Assembly: GCF_900106035.1 (NCBI RefSeq)
Contig: NZ_FNUC01000004.1
Location: 1-64,000 of the forward strand
DNA from: Jiangella alba
GTDB taxonomy: Bacteria > Actinomycetota > Actinomycetes > Jiangellales > Jiangellaceae
Reading direction: 5' to 3'
DNA length: 64,000 bases
Position 1 is the stretch's first letter, and each line of letters starts with the position of its first letter. Below are positions 28,190-38,081 of this stretch, piece by piece. Made by a program: the position numbers and the translations under genes. The notes beneath the pieces were generated by a model. It was not told the origin of the DNA. It saw nothing but the letters and a program-made list of their open reading frames with translations, and searched no databases.

Positions 28190-30496
28190 ATGCGCCGCCC
28201 GCTGCTCGCCGCCGTTCTCGTCGCCGTCACCGTCCCACTGGGCGCGACGCCCGGCGCCGCCGCCGTCGCCGAGCCCGTCCCGCTGGGGACCCCGCTGAGC
28301 GACGTCAACCTGATCGGCGGCGCCGTGGCCACCACACCCGACGGCGTGCCGACCGTCTACGGCGTCACCAACGGCGAGCCCGCCCGGCTGACCGCCGCCG
28401 ACGCGCGCACCGGCGAGATCCTGCTGACCACGCCGCTGCCGGGCGCCAGCTCGTCGTACAGCGTCATCACGCTCGACGGCGGCGACGTCTACGTCAGCGC
28501 GAACTCCAACGGGCACCTGTACCGGCTGCCGTGGGGCGCCGGCGACGTCGAGGACCTCGGCCAGGTCGCGCCCGGCCAGACGTTCGCCTGGGACATCACC
28601 GAGGGACCGGACGGCCGCGTCTACGGCGTCACCTACCCCGGCGCGCGGCTGTACGCGTACGACCCCGATACCGGCGACTACCAGGACTACGGCGCCGTAG
28701 CCGCCGACACCCAGCAGGGCCGCACCATCGCCTCGTACGGCGGCCGGCTCTACGTCGGCACCATGACGCGGGCGCACCTCGTCGAGGTCGACCCCGTCAC
28801 CGGCGACCAGCGGGAGATCGCGCTGCCGCCGGCGTCCGACCCGGACAACGACCTCACCTCGGTGTTCGACGTCAACGTGGCCGGCGACCGGCTGTACGTG
28901 CGCATCGGCACCGACATCAAGTACGCCCCGCTGTACGAGTACGACCCGGCCACCGGCGCCTGGGGCGCGTCGCTGGACACCGTCGCCGGGCTGGAACTGC
29001 CGGCGCCCGGACCGGATGGCGAGCTGTACGTCATGCGCACCAACACGCTCACCGCGTGGGACCCGGCCGCCGGCGCCGTGACGCCGACCTCGCTGCGCTA
29101 CGAGGGCCGCGTCTACAACTACCGCGGCGCCGGCTGGGTCGACCTCGGTGACCCGGACTGGCCGGGGCTGACGCTGACCGGCTTCTTCTGGCGCGGCGAG
29201 CTGTGGCGGTACAACCCGCAGACCGGCCGTGGCGAGGTCGTCCAGACGGCGGTGCCCGGTGAGCCGATCGAGATCGTGTCGCTCGAGGCGGCCACCGGCG
29301 GCGTGTGGGCCGGCGGCTTCCTCGGCGGCTTCGCCCACGTCGACACCGCGACCGGCGCGTCGCGGTTCAACCGGTTCTCGCAGACCGAGTACTTGTACGA
29401 CGACGGCGACTCCGTGTGGGTGGGCGCCTACCCGGACGCGCGCGGCTACCGCTACGACCCGGACGCGGCGTTCAACGACCCCGACTACGCGCCCGGCCCG
29501 CCCGGGACGCCGGTCAACCCGGTGAAGCTGTGGGACTTCAAGCAGCACACCGCGAACCCGCAGGACCGGGTGTTCGCGCTGCTCCCGCTCGACGACGTGG
29601 TGCTGGCCGCGACTGGGCCGAAGGGCTCGACGTTCGGCGGGTCGGTCGCGGTCTCCGATCGTGCGACGGGCGAGACCCGGTTCCTCGACGACCTCTCCCC
29701 GGACCGCGCGCTGACCTCGCTCGCGGCGTCGGCGGACGGTGCGACGGTGTACGCGGGCACCTGGGTGTACGGCGGCACCGGCAGCCCGGAGCCCGTGCAG
29801 CCGGAGGGGACGGTGCTGGCGTTCGACCCGGTCAGCGGGGACGTGGCCTGGCAGGTGTCGCCGGTCGCGGGGGCGCCGAGCTACGTCGCGACGACGGTCG
29901 ACGCGGCCGGGCGGCTGTGGACGCTGGCCGGCTCGGCCCTGCTGGAGCTGGACCCGGCCACCGGCGCGACCCTGCGCACCGTCCAGCTCGGCGACCCGCT
30001 GCCGCCGGGGCGCAAGACGTGGCCGCACCAGGCCGGCATCGTCGAGGCGGTGCCCGGCGCCGACGCGGTGTACGTGTCCGCCGGCGCCCGGCTGTACCGG
30101 GTGTACGGCGCGACCGGCGCCGCCGAGGACCTCGGGGCGTTCGCGTACTCGTCCTTCACGGTGCTCGACGACGGCGACCTCGCGATGGCGTCGGGGCCGG
30201 AGCTGTTCCGCTGGACGCCGACGGCGGCCGACGCCACGCCGCCCGCCGTCGAGGCCGGCGTCGGGCACGTGGACGGCGACTGGCGGCCGTACCTGGACCT
30301 GACCGCCGACGACGGCGCCGGTCTCGGCGTGCACGAGGTCGCCTACCGGCTCGACGGCGGGCCGTGGAGCACGTACACCGAGCCGGTGCGGCTGCGACCC
30401 GGGCGGCACCTCGTCGAGGTCAGGGCGGCCGACCGGGCCGGCAACGTGGCGAGCGTCACCGAGCGGCTCGTGGCCCGGCCGGCGTTCGGGCGCTGA
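28190..30496 (+). CDS. Large secreted beta-propeller-like protein
   Basis: 768 residues with a Sec signal ([25 protein letters not shown]) and a GGAGGT site. The mature protein is a chain of about a dozen short beta repeats with recurrent D-x-x-T-G turns ([42 protein letters not shown]) and Tyr/Gly strands, typical of PQQ/WD-like propellers. The final 80 residues ([14 protein letters not shown]) form an Ig-like strand set seen in surface proteins. No catalytic motif visible; likely a cell-surface or secreted binding protein. Transcribed divergently from guaA across a 94 bp gap that contains CGTAATTACG. Confidence 0.75.
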   Translation: MRRPLLAAVLVAVTVPLGATPGAAAVAEPVPLGTPLSDVNLIGGAVATTPDGVPTVYGVTNGEPARLTAADARTGEILLTTPLPGASSSYSVITLDGGDVYVSANSNGHLYRLPWGAGDVEDLGQVAPGQTFAWDITEGPDGRVYGVTYPGARLYAYDPDTGDYQDYGAVAADTQQGRTIASYGGRLYVGTMTRAHLVEVDPVTGDQREIALPPASDPDNDLTSVFDVNVAGDRLYVRIGTDIKYAPLYEYDPATGAWGASLDTVAGLELPAPGPDGELYVMRTNTLTAWDPAAGAVTPTSLRYEGRVYNYRGAGWVDLGDPDWPGLTLTGFFWRGELWRYNPQTGRGEVVQTAVPGEPIEIVSLEAATGGVWAGGFLGGFAHVDTATGASRFNRFSQTEYLYDDGDSVWVGAYPDARGYRYDPDAAFNDPDYAPGPPGTPVNPVKLWDFKQHTANPQDRVFALLPLDDVVLAATGPKGSTFGGSVAVSDRATGETRFLDDLSPDRALTSLAASADGATVYAGTWVYGGTGSPEPVQPEGTVLAFDPVSGDVAWQVSPVAGAPSYVATTVDAAGRLWTLAGSALLELDPATGATLRTVQLGDPLPPGRKTWPHQAGIVEAVPGADAVYVSAGARLYRVYGATGAAEDLGAFAYSSFTVLDDGDLAMASGPELFRWTPTAADATPPAVEAGVGHVDGDWRPYLDLTADDGAGLGVHEVAYRLDGGPWSTYTEPVRLRPGRHLVEVRAADRAGNVASVTERLVARPAFGR

Positions 30497-30571
30497 CCAG
30501 CGCCGGGAACCGTCCCAGCTGGCGAAAAACCAGGTGCGTCACGGCCGTCGTCATCCGTACCGTGGTATGTC

Positions 30572-32281
30572 GTGCGCGATCTTCCCTACGCCGACCCCGG
30601 CATTCCGGACACCCGTTCCCGTTTCAGCTTCCTGGCCTGGCTGGCGCGGGCACAGTGGCGCACGCTCCTCGTCGGCGGCTTCTTCGGCATCGTCTGGATG
30701 GTGTCGCAGGCGCTGATCCCCTGGGGCATCGGCCACGGCATCGACGGCATCATCGCCGACGACTCCGGCAGCACGGCCCGCTGGGCGATGTTCGTCGGCG
30801 GGCTGGGCCTGCTGCAGGCGCTGGCCGGCGTCATGCGCCACCGCGCGTCGGTGGCCAACTGGTTGTACGCGGCGTTCCGGGTCATCCAGCTGGTCTCGCG
30901 GCACACCGCGCGCTCGGGGCCGGCGGTGCCGAAGTCGATGCCCACCGGCGAGGTCGTGGCCACGGTGTCCAGCGACTCCATGCACATCGGCCACATGATG
31001 GAGGTGGTGCCGCGCTTCGTCGGCGCCATCGTGTCCTACGTCGTGGTCGCGATCATCGTGCTGAACACGTCCGTGCCCATCGGCCTCATGGTGCTCATCG
31101 GGGTGCCGCTGCTGGTCGTCGCCATGGGCCCGCTCATCCGCCCGCTGCAGGAGCGGCAGCGACGCCAGCGCGAGGCGCTCGGCGACCTCACCGCCCTCGG
31201 CGCCGACACCGTCGGCGGCCTGCGGGTGCTGCGCGGCATCGGCGGCGAGAAGGTGTTCATCCGCCGCTATGCCGAGCGGTCCGAGACCGTCCGTGCGGCC
31301 GGCGTGCGGCTGGCCGGCACCCAGGCCATCCTCGACGCCGTCCTCGTGCTGCTGCCGGGCATCTTCCTGGTGCTGCTGACGTGGGTCGGGGCGCGGCTGG
31401 TGCTGCGCGGCGACATCGAGCCGGGCGCGCTGGTGGCGCTGTACGGCTACGCGTTCTTCCTGCTCATGCCGGTCCGCACGGCCGGTGAGATGGCGTTCGC
31501 GGCCACCCGCGCCGTGGTCGCCGCGCGGCGGGTGCTGGCGGTGCTGGCGGTCGCGCGCGAGGTGCCCGACGTCGCCACCGCCGAGGCGCCGGCGACGCCC
31601 GAGGGCGTGCTGGTCGACGACGCCACCGGGCTGCGGGTCGAGCCGGGCTCGCTGACCATGCTGGTCGCCGACGAGCCCGGGTTCACCGCCGCGCTGGCCG
31701 ACCGGCTCGGCCGGCTGGTGCCCGGCAACGGCGTGCGGCTCGGCGACGTGCCGCTCGACCAGCTGAGCATCGACGAGGTCCGCCGCCGCATCGTGGTGAG
31801 CGACCCCGAGCCGACGCTGTTCACCGGCTCGCTGCGGGGCGGGCTCGACCCCTACGGACGCCACGACGACGCCCAGCTGACCACCGCCATGGAGACCGCG
31901 TCGGCCGGCGACGTGCTCGAGACGCTGCGCGAGGGCCTCGACGCCACCGTCGAGGAACGCGGCCGGTCGCTGTCCGGCGGGCAGCGGCAGCGGGTCGCGC
32001 TGGCCCGCGTGCTGGTGCGCGAGCCCGAGGTGCTGGTGCTGGTCGAGCCCACCAGCGCCGTCGACGCGCACACCGAGGCGGCCATCGCCGGCCGGCTGCG
32101 CGACGCCCGCGCCGGGCGCACCACCGTCGTCGTCACCGCCAGCCCGCTCATGCTGGCCAAGGCCGACACCGTCGTCTGGTTCGACGACGGCCGGCTGGTC
32201 GCCACCGGCAGCCACGACGAGCTGATGAGCACCACTCCCGCCTACCGCCGCACCGTCACCCGAGAGGAGGACCCCGAATGA
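30572..32281 (+). CDS. ABC exporter half-transporter, degenerate NBD (subunit 1)
   Basis: 569 residues, membrane domain with six helices in residues 1-300 followed by one NBD. The NBD has lost most catalytic elements: the Walker A position reads VADEPGFT (365-372, no Lys), the Q-loop glutamine is absent ([10 protein letters not shown]), Walker B reads VLVLVEPT with Val491 where Asp is expected, and the switch His is replaced (VVVTASP, Ala523). In contrast the signature LSGGQ at 467-471 is perfect. It is therefore a partner that supplies only its signature motif to the other subunit. GTG start at 30572 with weak ribosome site; the stop overlaps the next gene by ATGA. Confidence 0.9.
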   Translation: MRDLPYADPGIPDTRSRFSFLAWLARAQWRTLLVGGFFGIVWMVSQALIPWGIGHGIDGIIADDSGSTARWAMFVGGLGLLQALAGVMRHRASVANWLYAAFRVIQLVSRHTARSGPAVPKSMPTGEVVATVSSDSMHIGHMMEVVPRFVGAIVSYVVVAIIVLNTSVPIGLMVLIGVPLLVVAMGPLIRPLQERQRRQREALGDLTALGADTVGGLRVLRGIGGEKVFIRRYAERSETVRAAGVRLAGTQAILDAVLVLLPGIFLVLLTWVGARLVLRGDIEPGALVALYGYAFFLLMPVRTAGEMAFAATRAVVAARRVLAVLAVAREVPDVATAEAPATPEGVLVDDATGLRVEPGSLTMLVADEPGFTAALADRLGRLVPGNGVRLGDVPLDQLSIDEVRRRIVVSDPEPTLFTGSLRGGLDPYGRHDDAQLTTAMETASAGDVLETLREGLDATVEERGRSLSGGQRQRVALARVLVREPEVLVLVEPTSAVDAHTEAAIAGRLRDARAGRTTVVVTASPLMLAKADTVVWFDDGRLVATGSHDELMSTTPAYRRTVTREEDPE

Positions 32282-34089
32282 GCACGACGACACCGTCGGC
32301 CGACCCGACGCCCGCGGGCGCGCTGCCGGTCGCCACGCCGGCCGAGGTCCGCCACGAGGCCGGCCGGCTGTTCCGCCGGCACCGCGGCACGCTGATCATC
32401 GCGCTGACCGTCCACGTCCTGGCGGCCGCCGCCGGGCTGGCCGGCCCGTTCCTGCTCGGCCGCATGGTCGACACCGTCACCGGCGACGGCACCGAGACCC
32501 GGGTCGACGTGCTGGCCGCGGTGCTGGCCGGCTGCATCGTCGTGCAGGCGCTGCTGACCCGGGTGGCGATCAAACGGTCGCTGGTGCTCGGCGAGCGGGT
32601 CTTCGCCGAACTGCGCGACACCTTCATCACCCGCGTGCTGAGCCTGCCGCTGTCCACCGTCGAGCGGGCCGGCACCGGCGACCTCGTCGCGCGCACCACC
32701 GGCGACATCGACGCGCTGTCGCGCACCGTGCGGTTCGCGGTGCCCGAGATCCTCGTCGCGGTGGTCACCACGGTGCTCACGCTGACGGCCGCCGTCTTCG
32801 CCGGTCCGCTGGTGGCGCTGGGCGCCATCGTCGGCGCGCCGCTGCTGATCGTCAGCACCCGCTGGTACCTCAACCGCGCACGGGCCGGGTACCTGTGGGA
32901 GCGCGCGGCGTACGCCACCATCAACGGCACCATCACCGAGACCGTCGACGGCGCCCGCACCATCGAGGCGCTCGGCCTCGGCGACGTCCGCGTCACCCGC
33001 GGCGACGACGACCTGCGCGAGGCGTTCGCGGCCGAGAAGCGCACGCTCTACCTGCGCAGCGTCTGGTTCCCGTCCGCCGAGATGGCCTACGTGCTGCCGG
33101 TCGTGGCCACGCTGGCGTGGGGCGCCTGGCTGGCGTCGGCCGGGCACGCCACCGTCGGCCAGGTCACCGCCGTCGTCCTGTACATGGTGCAGATCGTCGA
33201 CCCCGTCGACCGCCTGGTCTCGTGGCTCGACGAGCTGCAGGTCGGGCTGACGTCGTTCGCCCGGGTGGTCGGCATCGCCAACGTGCCGCCGGACCGCGCG
33301 CCCACCGGCGCCGTGCCCGCGGGCGAGGACATCGAGGCGTCCGACGTGCGGTACGCGTACGTCGAGGGGCAGGACGTCCTGCACGGGGTGTCGCTGGAGC
33401 TGGCGCACGGCGAGCGGCTGGCCATGGTCGGGCCGTCCGGCGCCGGCAAGTCGACGCTCGGGCGGCTGCTGGCCGGCATCCACCCGCCCCGGCAGGGCCG
33501 CGTCGACGTCGGCGGCGTCCCCCTGGTCGACCTCGAGGTCGACCAGCTGCGTCGCGAGGTCGTGCTGGTCACCCAGGAGCACCACGTGTTCGTCGGCACG
33601 CTGCGCGACAACCTCGCGCTGGCGGCGCCGTCGGCCTCCGACGACGACCTGCGCCGGGCGCTGGGCGCCGTCGACGCGCTCGAGGCCACCGACGCGCTGC
33701 CCGACGGCCTCGACACCGTCGTCGGCTCCGGCGGCCACCAGGTGGGCCCGGCGTTCGCGCAGCAGATCGCGCTGGCCCGCATCGTCCTCGCCGACCCGCA
33801 CACGCTGGTCCTCGACGAGGCCACGTCGCTGCTCGACCCCCGGGCGGCGCGGCATCTGGAGCGGTCGCTGTCGGCGGTGCTGCACGGGCGCACGGTCATC
33901 GCCATCGCCCACCGCCTGCACACCGCCCACGACGCCGACCGCGTCGCCGTCGTCGAGGGCGGCCAGATCGCCGAGCTCGGCTCCCACGACGAGCTCGTCG
34001 CCGAGGGCGGGGCCTACGCCGCGCTCTGGGAGTCCTGGCACGGCACCCCGGCCTCGACGTCCGCCGACGCGGCGCGATCGCGCCGATGA
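32278..34089 (+). CDS. ABC exporter half-transporter, catalytic NBD with degenerate signature (subunit 2)
   Basis: 603 residues, six-helix membrane domain then an NBD with intact Walker [10 protein letters not shown] (385-393), Q-loop VLVTQEHH, Walker B LVLDEATS (Asp513, Glu514) and switch His545 (IAIAHRL). Its signature is lost: the LSGGQ position reads VGPAF (489-493). Together with the preceding gene it makes a heterodimer in which one composite site (this Walker A with the partner's LSGGQ) is complete and the other lacks every key element. The 4-base overlap means matched synthesis. Substrate unknown; its stop lies at the edge of a palindromic element. Confidence 0.92.
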   Translation: MSTTTPSADPTPAGALPVATPAEVRHEAGRLFRRHRGTLIIALTVHVLAAAAGLAGPFLLGRMVDTVTGDGTETRVDVLAAVLAGCIVVQALLTRVAIKRSLVLGERVFAELRDTFITRVLSLPLSTVERAGTGDLVARTTGDIDALSRTVRFAVPEILVAVVTTVLTLTAAVFAGPLVALGAIVGAPLLIVSTRWYLNRARAGYLWERAAYATINGTITETVDGARTIEALGLGDVRVTRGDDDLREAFAAEKRTLYLRSVWFPSAEMAYVLPVVATLAWGAWLASAGHATVGQVTAVVLYMVQIVDPVDRLVSWLDELQVGLTSFARVVGIANVPPDRAPTGAVPAGEDIEASDVRYAYVEGQDVLHGVSLELAHGERLAMVGPSGAGKSTLGRLLAGIHPPRQGRVDVGGVPLVDLEVDQLRREVVLVTQEHHVFVGTLRDNLALAAPSASDDDLRRALGAVDALEATDALPDGLDTVVGSGGHQVGPAFAQQIALARIVLADPHTLVLDEATSLLDPRAARHLERSLSAVLHGRTVIAIAHRLHTAHDADRVAVVEGGQIAELGSHDELVAEGGAYAALWESWHGTPASTSADAARSRR

Positions 34090-34134
34090 TCATGTTCCCT
34101 CGCGGCGTGAGAGCGACCGCGAGGGAACACGATC
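34088..34134. repeat. 47-bp palindromic element, copy A
   Basis: Arms 34088-34105 and 34117-34134 pair over 18 positions with one mismatch around an 11-base loop. The element begins within the stop codon of the ABC exporter (34087-34089) and contains the start of the convergent AbiEi-like stop (34133-34135), so it can end transcription from both sides. It is 42 of 47 bases identical to the reverse complement of copy B at 35175-35221. Confidence 0.8.
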
Positions 34135-35095
34135 ACCGGATCGCGCAGGTGCTGCCGCACCGCTTCGGCCGGCCGGTCCAGCCGCGGTCGCGCAGCACGC
34201 GCGCCTGTTCCTGTGCGACCCGGCACGGCTCGCCGAAGACCTCGGTGTGGCCGTAGCGCAGCGTCCAGGCGCCACGGACGGTGCCGGCGTTGTCGCGGCG
34301 ACGATCGCGGAACCGGCCCTCGCCGTCGTGGCCGACGCGTCCGTCCAGCTCCACCCTGGTGTGATAGCGCTCGTAGTCGACGTCCACCCAGATGACCCGC
34401 TCGCCGGCTCGGCGCCGCTGCCGGACCCCGGCCGGCAACCGGTGGGCTCGCTCGACGGCTCGGAGGTGGCGCAGCTCGAGCGGTGACTGCGCGCCCTCGG
34501 CGACGTCGACGAGCATGGCCTCGACCATCGCCCGCCAGCGGATCTTCTTCCGTCGCATCAGCGCGTCCGCGAGCCGCGTCGAGGTGGTCAGCCGCTTCTG
34601 CACTGCCATGGTCACCCACGTCTCGACGTCACGGGCACGAGACGACACATCGACGAGGTCGAGCACCGTGTCGTCGAGTCGCGTGCGGGGCGGATTCGCC
34701 GTCGGATGTCGGGTCAGCGGCAGCCGGTGCGCGTAGTGCACGTCGACGCCGCCAGCCTGCCCGCGCACCCGCCGGCTGACCGGCACCGTGAGGTGGATGC
34801 GGTCGTCGAGACGGTCGGTCAGCCCGTGGAGTTCGGCCGCGGTCGCATGGCTCGCCACCGCGTCCGGCGTCGCCCAGAGGATGGCGGCCCAGACGTGCGC
34901 CGTCCGGCCGAGCGGGCCGCTGAACGCCGCGAAGACGCCTCGGTGCGGCCGCTGCCAGCGCCCGGCCGCGACCCAGCGGCGCGCGACACGCGGGTCGAGG
35001 CAGAGGCCGCGCAGTTGCGCGCTGCTGACGAGGCCGGCCTGGCGCTCGAGCAGCTCACGCAGGCCCGCGATGTCGTAGTAAGACGGCACGTCCAT
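34133..35095 (-). CDS. AbiEi-antitoxin-like protein with DUF559-type nuclease fold C-terminus
   Basis: 320 residues. The N-terminus (GLRELLERQAGLVSSAQLRG, then ARRWVAAGRWQRPHRGVF) is the winged-helix domain found in AbiEi-type antitoxins, followed by a central region and a C-terminal PD-(D/E)xK-like segment: VIWVDVDYERYHTRVELDG, then RFRDRRRDN and WTLRYGHTEVF. Such single-gene, wHTH-nuclease-like proteins are common in actinobacteria and their role is uncertain; no AbiEii-like nucleotidyltransferase toxin lies beside it. The gene lies between two inverted copies of a 47 bp palindromic element, and its own stop is inside copy A. Confidence 0.75.
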   Translation of the reverse strand: MDVPSYYDIAGLRELLERQAGLVSSAQLRGLCLDPRVARRWVAAGRWQRPHRGVFAAFSGPLGRTAHVWAAILWATPDAVASHATAAELHGLTDRLDDRIHLTVPVSRRVRGQAGGVDVHYAHRLPLTRHPTANPPRTRLDDTVLDLVDVSSRARDVETWVTMAVQKRLTTSTRLADALMRRKKIRWRAMVEAMLVDVAEGAQSPLELRHLRAVERAHRLPAGVRQRRRAGERVIWVDVDYERYHTRVELDGRVGHDGEGRFRDRRRDNAGTVRGAWTLRYGHTEVFGEPCRVAQEQARVLRDRGWTGRPKRCGSTCAIR

Positions 35096-35174
35096 GGACG
35101 TGATCCTCCGCCGCGAACGAGGCGGCCGGGAGGGCCCGGAGGCGATCTGTGGACAACTCGGCCGCCATCCCCAT

Positions 35175-35221
35175 GATCATGTTCGCTCGCGGTCGCTCAC
35201 ACGCCGTCAGGGAACATGATC
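35175..35221. repeat. 47-bp palindromic element, copy B (inverted relative to copy A)
   Basis: Arms 35175-35192 and 35204-35221 pair over 18 positions with three mismatches. It lies 79 bp upstream of the AbiEi-like start and 12 bp after the gabD2 stop. Confidence 0.8.
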
Positions 35222-35232
35222 ACAGGACGGGG

Positions 35233-36801
35233 TCAGGCGCGGCCGGTGCGGCGCAGGACGCGCAGTGACTTGGCCATGGCGTCGGTGAAGGTGTCGTAGG
35301 ACAGGCCGGCCGGCGGTGCGATGTTGTGCACCCGCTGCACGGCGATGGCCTGCGGTTCGGTGTAGCGCAGGATGCCCTCGCGGCCGTGCCGCCGGCCGAG
35401 GCCGGAGGCGCCCATGCCGCCGATCGGGAGGTCGTGGCTGCCCCACGCCGCGGTGTAGCCCTCGTTGACGTTGACGACGCCGGAGCGCAGCCGGCGGGCG
35501 ACGTCGACGCCGCGGCGCAGGTTCGACGTCCACACGCTGGCGTTGAGGCCGTACGGGGTGTCGTTGGCCAGCTCGATCGCCTCGTCGTCGGAGGTGACGG
35601 GGTAGACGGAGACGACCGGGCCGAACGTCTCGGCGTCGGCCGCGAGCATGCCGGGCCGGACGCCGTCGAGGACCGTCGGCTCGTGGAACCAGGGGCCGAG
35701 GTCGGGCCGGGCCCGCCCGCCGGTGAGCACCCGCGCGCCCTTCGCGACCGCGTCGTCGACGTGGGCGCGGACCTTGTCGAGCTGCTCCTGCGACATCAGC
35801 GAGCCCATGTCGCAGGAGTAGTCGAACGCCGCGCCGACCCGCATCGACTCGACCCGGCCGAGGAACCGTTCGAGGAACGGCTCGCGCAGCGGCGCCGCGA
35901 CGTACAGGCGCTCCATCGACATGCACAGCTGGCCGGCGTTGGAGAAGCAGGCCCGGACGGCAGCCTCGGCGGCGCGGTCGAGGTCGGCGTCGTCGAGGAC
36001 GAGCATGGGGTTCTTGCCGCCCAGCTCCAGCGACGCGCCGACCAGCCGCTCGCCGAGGCGCGCCGCGATGACCCGCCCCGTCGCGGTGGAGCCGGTGAAC
36101 GACACGTAGTCGGCGTGCTCGACGACGGCGCCGCCGATGACCGGGCCGTCGCCGGACACGATCTGCCACAGCGCCTCCGGCAGCCCCGCCTCGATCGCGA
36201 TGGACCGCGCCAGCAGCGCCGTCAGCATGGCCTGCGAGTCGGGCTTGTGCACGACGCCGTTGCCGGCGACGAAGGCGGGCAGGCAGTCGGAGATGGCCAG
36301 CGTCAGCGGGTAGTTCCACGGCGAGATGACGCCGACGACGCCCTTCGGCCGGTGCCCCTCGATGGCCCGCGTCAGCCCCGGCAGCAGGCCGAGCCGGCGG
36401 CGTTCGCGCAGCACCCGCGGGCCGCGGACGGCGACGTAGCGGGCGGCCAGCGCGACGTCGGCGATCTCCTCGAACGCGTCGCGCCGCGCCTTGCCCGCCT
36501 CGGCCTGGACGAGGTCGGCGATCTCGCCGCGGCGGTCGAGCACGAGGTCGTGGACATGGCCGATGATGCGGGCCCGCTCGGCGACCGGCCGGGCCGCCCA
36601 CCAGCGCTGGGCGTCGCGGGCGGCGGCGAACGCCGTGGCGACGTCGTCGGTGGTGGACAGCGGCACCTCGGCCAGCGGGGTGCCGCTGAACGGCGCGACG
36701 GTGACGGCGCGGTCGGCCCGCGGCCGCGCGACCACGCGGTCGGTGAGGCGGTCGAGGAGGGCGCGGTCGACCACGGCGTCGACGCTGACTGCGGTGCTCA
36801 T
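35233..36801 (-). CDS. gabD2: Succinate-semialdehyde dehydrogenase (GabD2-like)
   Basis: 522 residues from ATG 36801. Aldehyde dehydrogenase fold: GVVGVISPWNYPLTLAIS, FTGSTATGR in the nucleotide domain, catalytic Glu259 in SLELGGKNPML and catalytic Cys293 in NAGQLCMSMER, plus the closing IGGMGASGLGRRHG. Its length and the N-terminal arm match the actinobacterial GabD2 group rather than classical GabD, and it would oxidise succinic semialdehyde to succinate with NAD(P)+, feeding the SDH encoded nearby. An upstream in-frame extension to 36897 crosses a repeat element and is not used. Confidence 0.85.
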   Translation of the reverse strand: MSTAVSVDAVVDRALLDRLTDRVVARPRADRAVTVAPFSGTPLAEVPLSTTDDVATAFAAARDAQRWWAARPVAERARIIGHVHDLVLDRRGEIADLVQAEAGKARRDAFEEIADVALAARYVAVRGPRVLRERRRLGLLPGLTRAIEGHRPKGVVGVISPWNYPLTLAISDCLPAFVAGNGVVHKPDSQAMLTALLARSIAIEAGLPEALWQIVSGDGPVIGGAVVEHADYVSFTGSTATGRVIAARLGERLVGASLELGGKNPMLVLDDADLDRAAEAAVRACFSNAGQLCMSMERLYVAAPLREPFLERFLGRVESMRVGAAFDYSCDMGSLMSQEQLDKVRAHVDDAVAKGARVLTGGRARPDLGPWFHEPTVLDGVRPGMLAADAETFGPVVSVYPVTSDDEAIELANDTPYGLNASVWTSNLRRGVDVARRLRSGVVNVNEGYTAAWGSHDLPIGGMGASGLGRRHGREGILRYTEPQAIAVQRVHNIAPPAGLSYDTFTDAMAKSLRVLRRTGRA

Positions 36802-36853
36802 CGCGCCCAGCCTACGACGCGGGACAGCGCGGCCGCCGAGTCCGGAGACCTGT

Positions 36854-36890
36854 CGGCGCTCGTTGACGCTCGCGCCAACTGTTGGCGCTG
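36854..36890. repeat. Single copy of the inverted-repeat element related to the 8002-8464 block
   Basis: GTTGACG (36862-36868) is followed by GCGCCAAC-T-GTTGGCGC (36872-36888), the same core as in the tandem block at 8031 and 8253. It lies in the 145 bp gap between two minus-strand genes, upstream of gabD2. Confidence 0.7.
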
Positions 36891-36946
36891 GTGGCACCAG
36901 CTCCGAACAGAAGCGTCCCGCCCCCCGCGGCCGCCGGCCGTGCGCG

Positions 36947-38056
36947 TCAGCCCAGGACGGTGACCTCGACCCGCTGGAACTCCTTGACCTCGGTGTAGCC
37001 GGTGGTGGCCATGGCCCGCCGCAGCGCGCCGACGAGGTTCATGGAGCCGTCGGCGAGGTAGGACGGGCCGCCCAGGATCTCGGACAGCGGCCCGATGGTG
37101 CCGACGTGCACCCGCTCGCCGCGCGGGAGGTCGGCGTGGTGGGCCTCGGAGCCCCAGTGCCAGCCGCGGCCGGGCGCCTCGGTGGCCCGGGCCAGCGGCG
37201 AGCCGACCATGACGGCGTCGGAGCCGCACGCGATGGCCTTGGCGATGTCGCCGGAACGCCCGATGGAGCCGTCGGCGATGACGTGCACGTACCGGCCGCC
37301 GGACTCGTCGAGGTAGTCGCGCCGGGCCGCCGCGACGTCGGCCACCGCGGTGGCCATCGGGACGGTGAGGCCGAGCACCGACTTCGTGGTGTGCGACGAA
37401 CCGCCGCCGAAGCCGACCAGCACGCCGGCGGCGCCGGTGCGCATGAGGTGCAGCGCCGCCTGGTACGTGGCGCAGCCGCCGACGATGACCGGGACGTCCA
37501 GCTCGTAGATGAACTGCTTGAGGTTCAGCGGCTCGGCCCGGCCGGAGACGTGCTCGGCGGACACCGTCGTGCCGCGGATGACCACGAGGTCGACCCCGGC
37601 GTCGATGACGGCCTGGTGGTAGCGCTTCACTCGCGGCGGCGACAGCGCGCCGGCCACCGTGACGCCGGCGTCGCGGATCTCGCGCAGGCGGTCGGCGATG
37701 AGGTCTTCGCGCACCGGCGCGGCGTAGATCTCCTGCAGCCGGTTGAGCGCCTTGCCCTCCTCGAGCCCGGCGATCTCCTCGAGCAGCGGCTCGGGGTCGT
37801 CGTAGCGGGTCCACAGCCCTTCGAGGTCGAGCACGCCCAGCCCGCCGGCCCGCCCCAGCTCGATGGCCGTGGCCGGCGACATGACGGAGTCCATGGGCGC
37901 GGCCAGCAGCGGGATCTCGAACCGGTAGGCATCGATCTGCCAGTGCGTGGACACTTCTTCGGGGTCGCGGGTGCGCCGCGAGGGCACGATCGCCACGTCG
38001 TCGAAGGCATATGCTTGGCGGCCGCGCTTGCCACGGCCGATCTCGATCTCCGCCAC
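36947..38056 (-). CDS. guaB3: GuaB3-family IMP dehydrogenase-related protein
   Basis: 369 residues from a GTG at 38056 (VAEIEIGRGKRGRQAYAFDD). TIM barrel of the IMPDH/GMP reductase superfamily with AAPMDSVMSPATAIELGR and the phosphate-binding VIADGSIGRSGDIAKAIACG. The two CBS domains of GuaB are absent, as usual for GuaB3. The loop that carries the catalytic Cys in IMPDH (SICTT in the guaB of this window) reads GGGSSHTTKS here, with no Cys. GuaB3 proteins have been proposed to act as GMP reductases in some bacteria, but without Cys the activity here is open. Confidence 0.9.
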   Translation of the reverse strand: MAEIEIGRGKRGRQAYAFDDVAIVPSRRTRDPEEVSTHWQIDAYRFEIPLLAAPMDSVMSPATAIELGRAGGLGVLDLEGLWTRYDDPEPLLEEIAGLEEGKALNRLQEIYAAPVREDLIADRLREIRDAGVTVAGALSPPRVKRYHQAVIDAGVDLVVIRGTTVSAEHVSGRAEPLNLKQFIYELDVPVIVGGCATYQAALHLMRTGAAGVLVGFGGGSSHTTKSVLGLTVPMATAVADVAAARRDYLDESGGRYVHVIADGSIGRSGDIAKAIACGSDAVMVGSPLARATEAPGRGWHWGSEAHHADLPRGERVHVGTIGPLSEILGGPSYLADGSMNLVGALRRAMATTGYTEVKEFQRVEVTVLG

Positions 38057-38081
38057 CTGCGAAGGATATCGGAGCGCCTCG

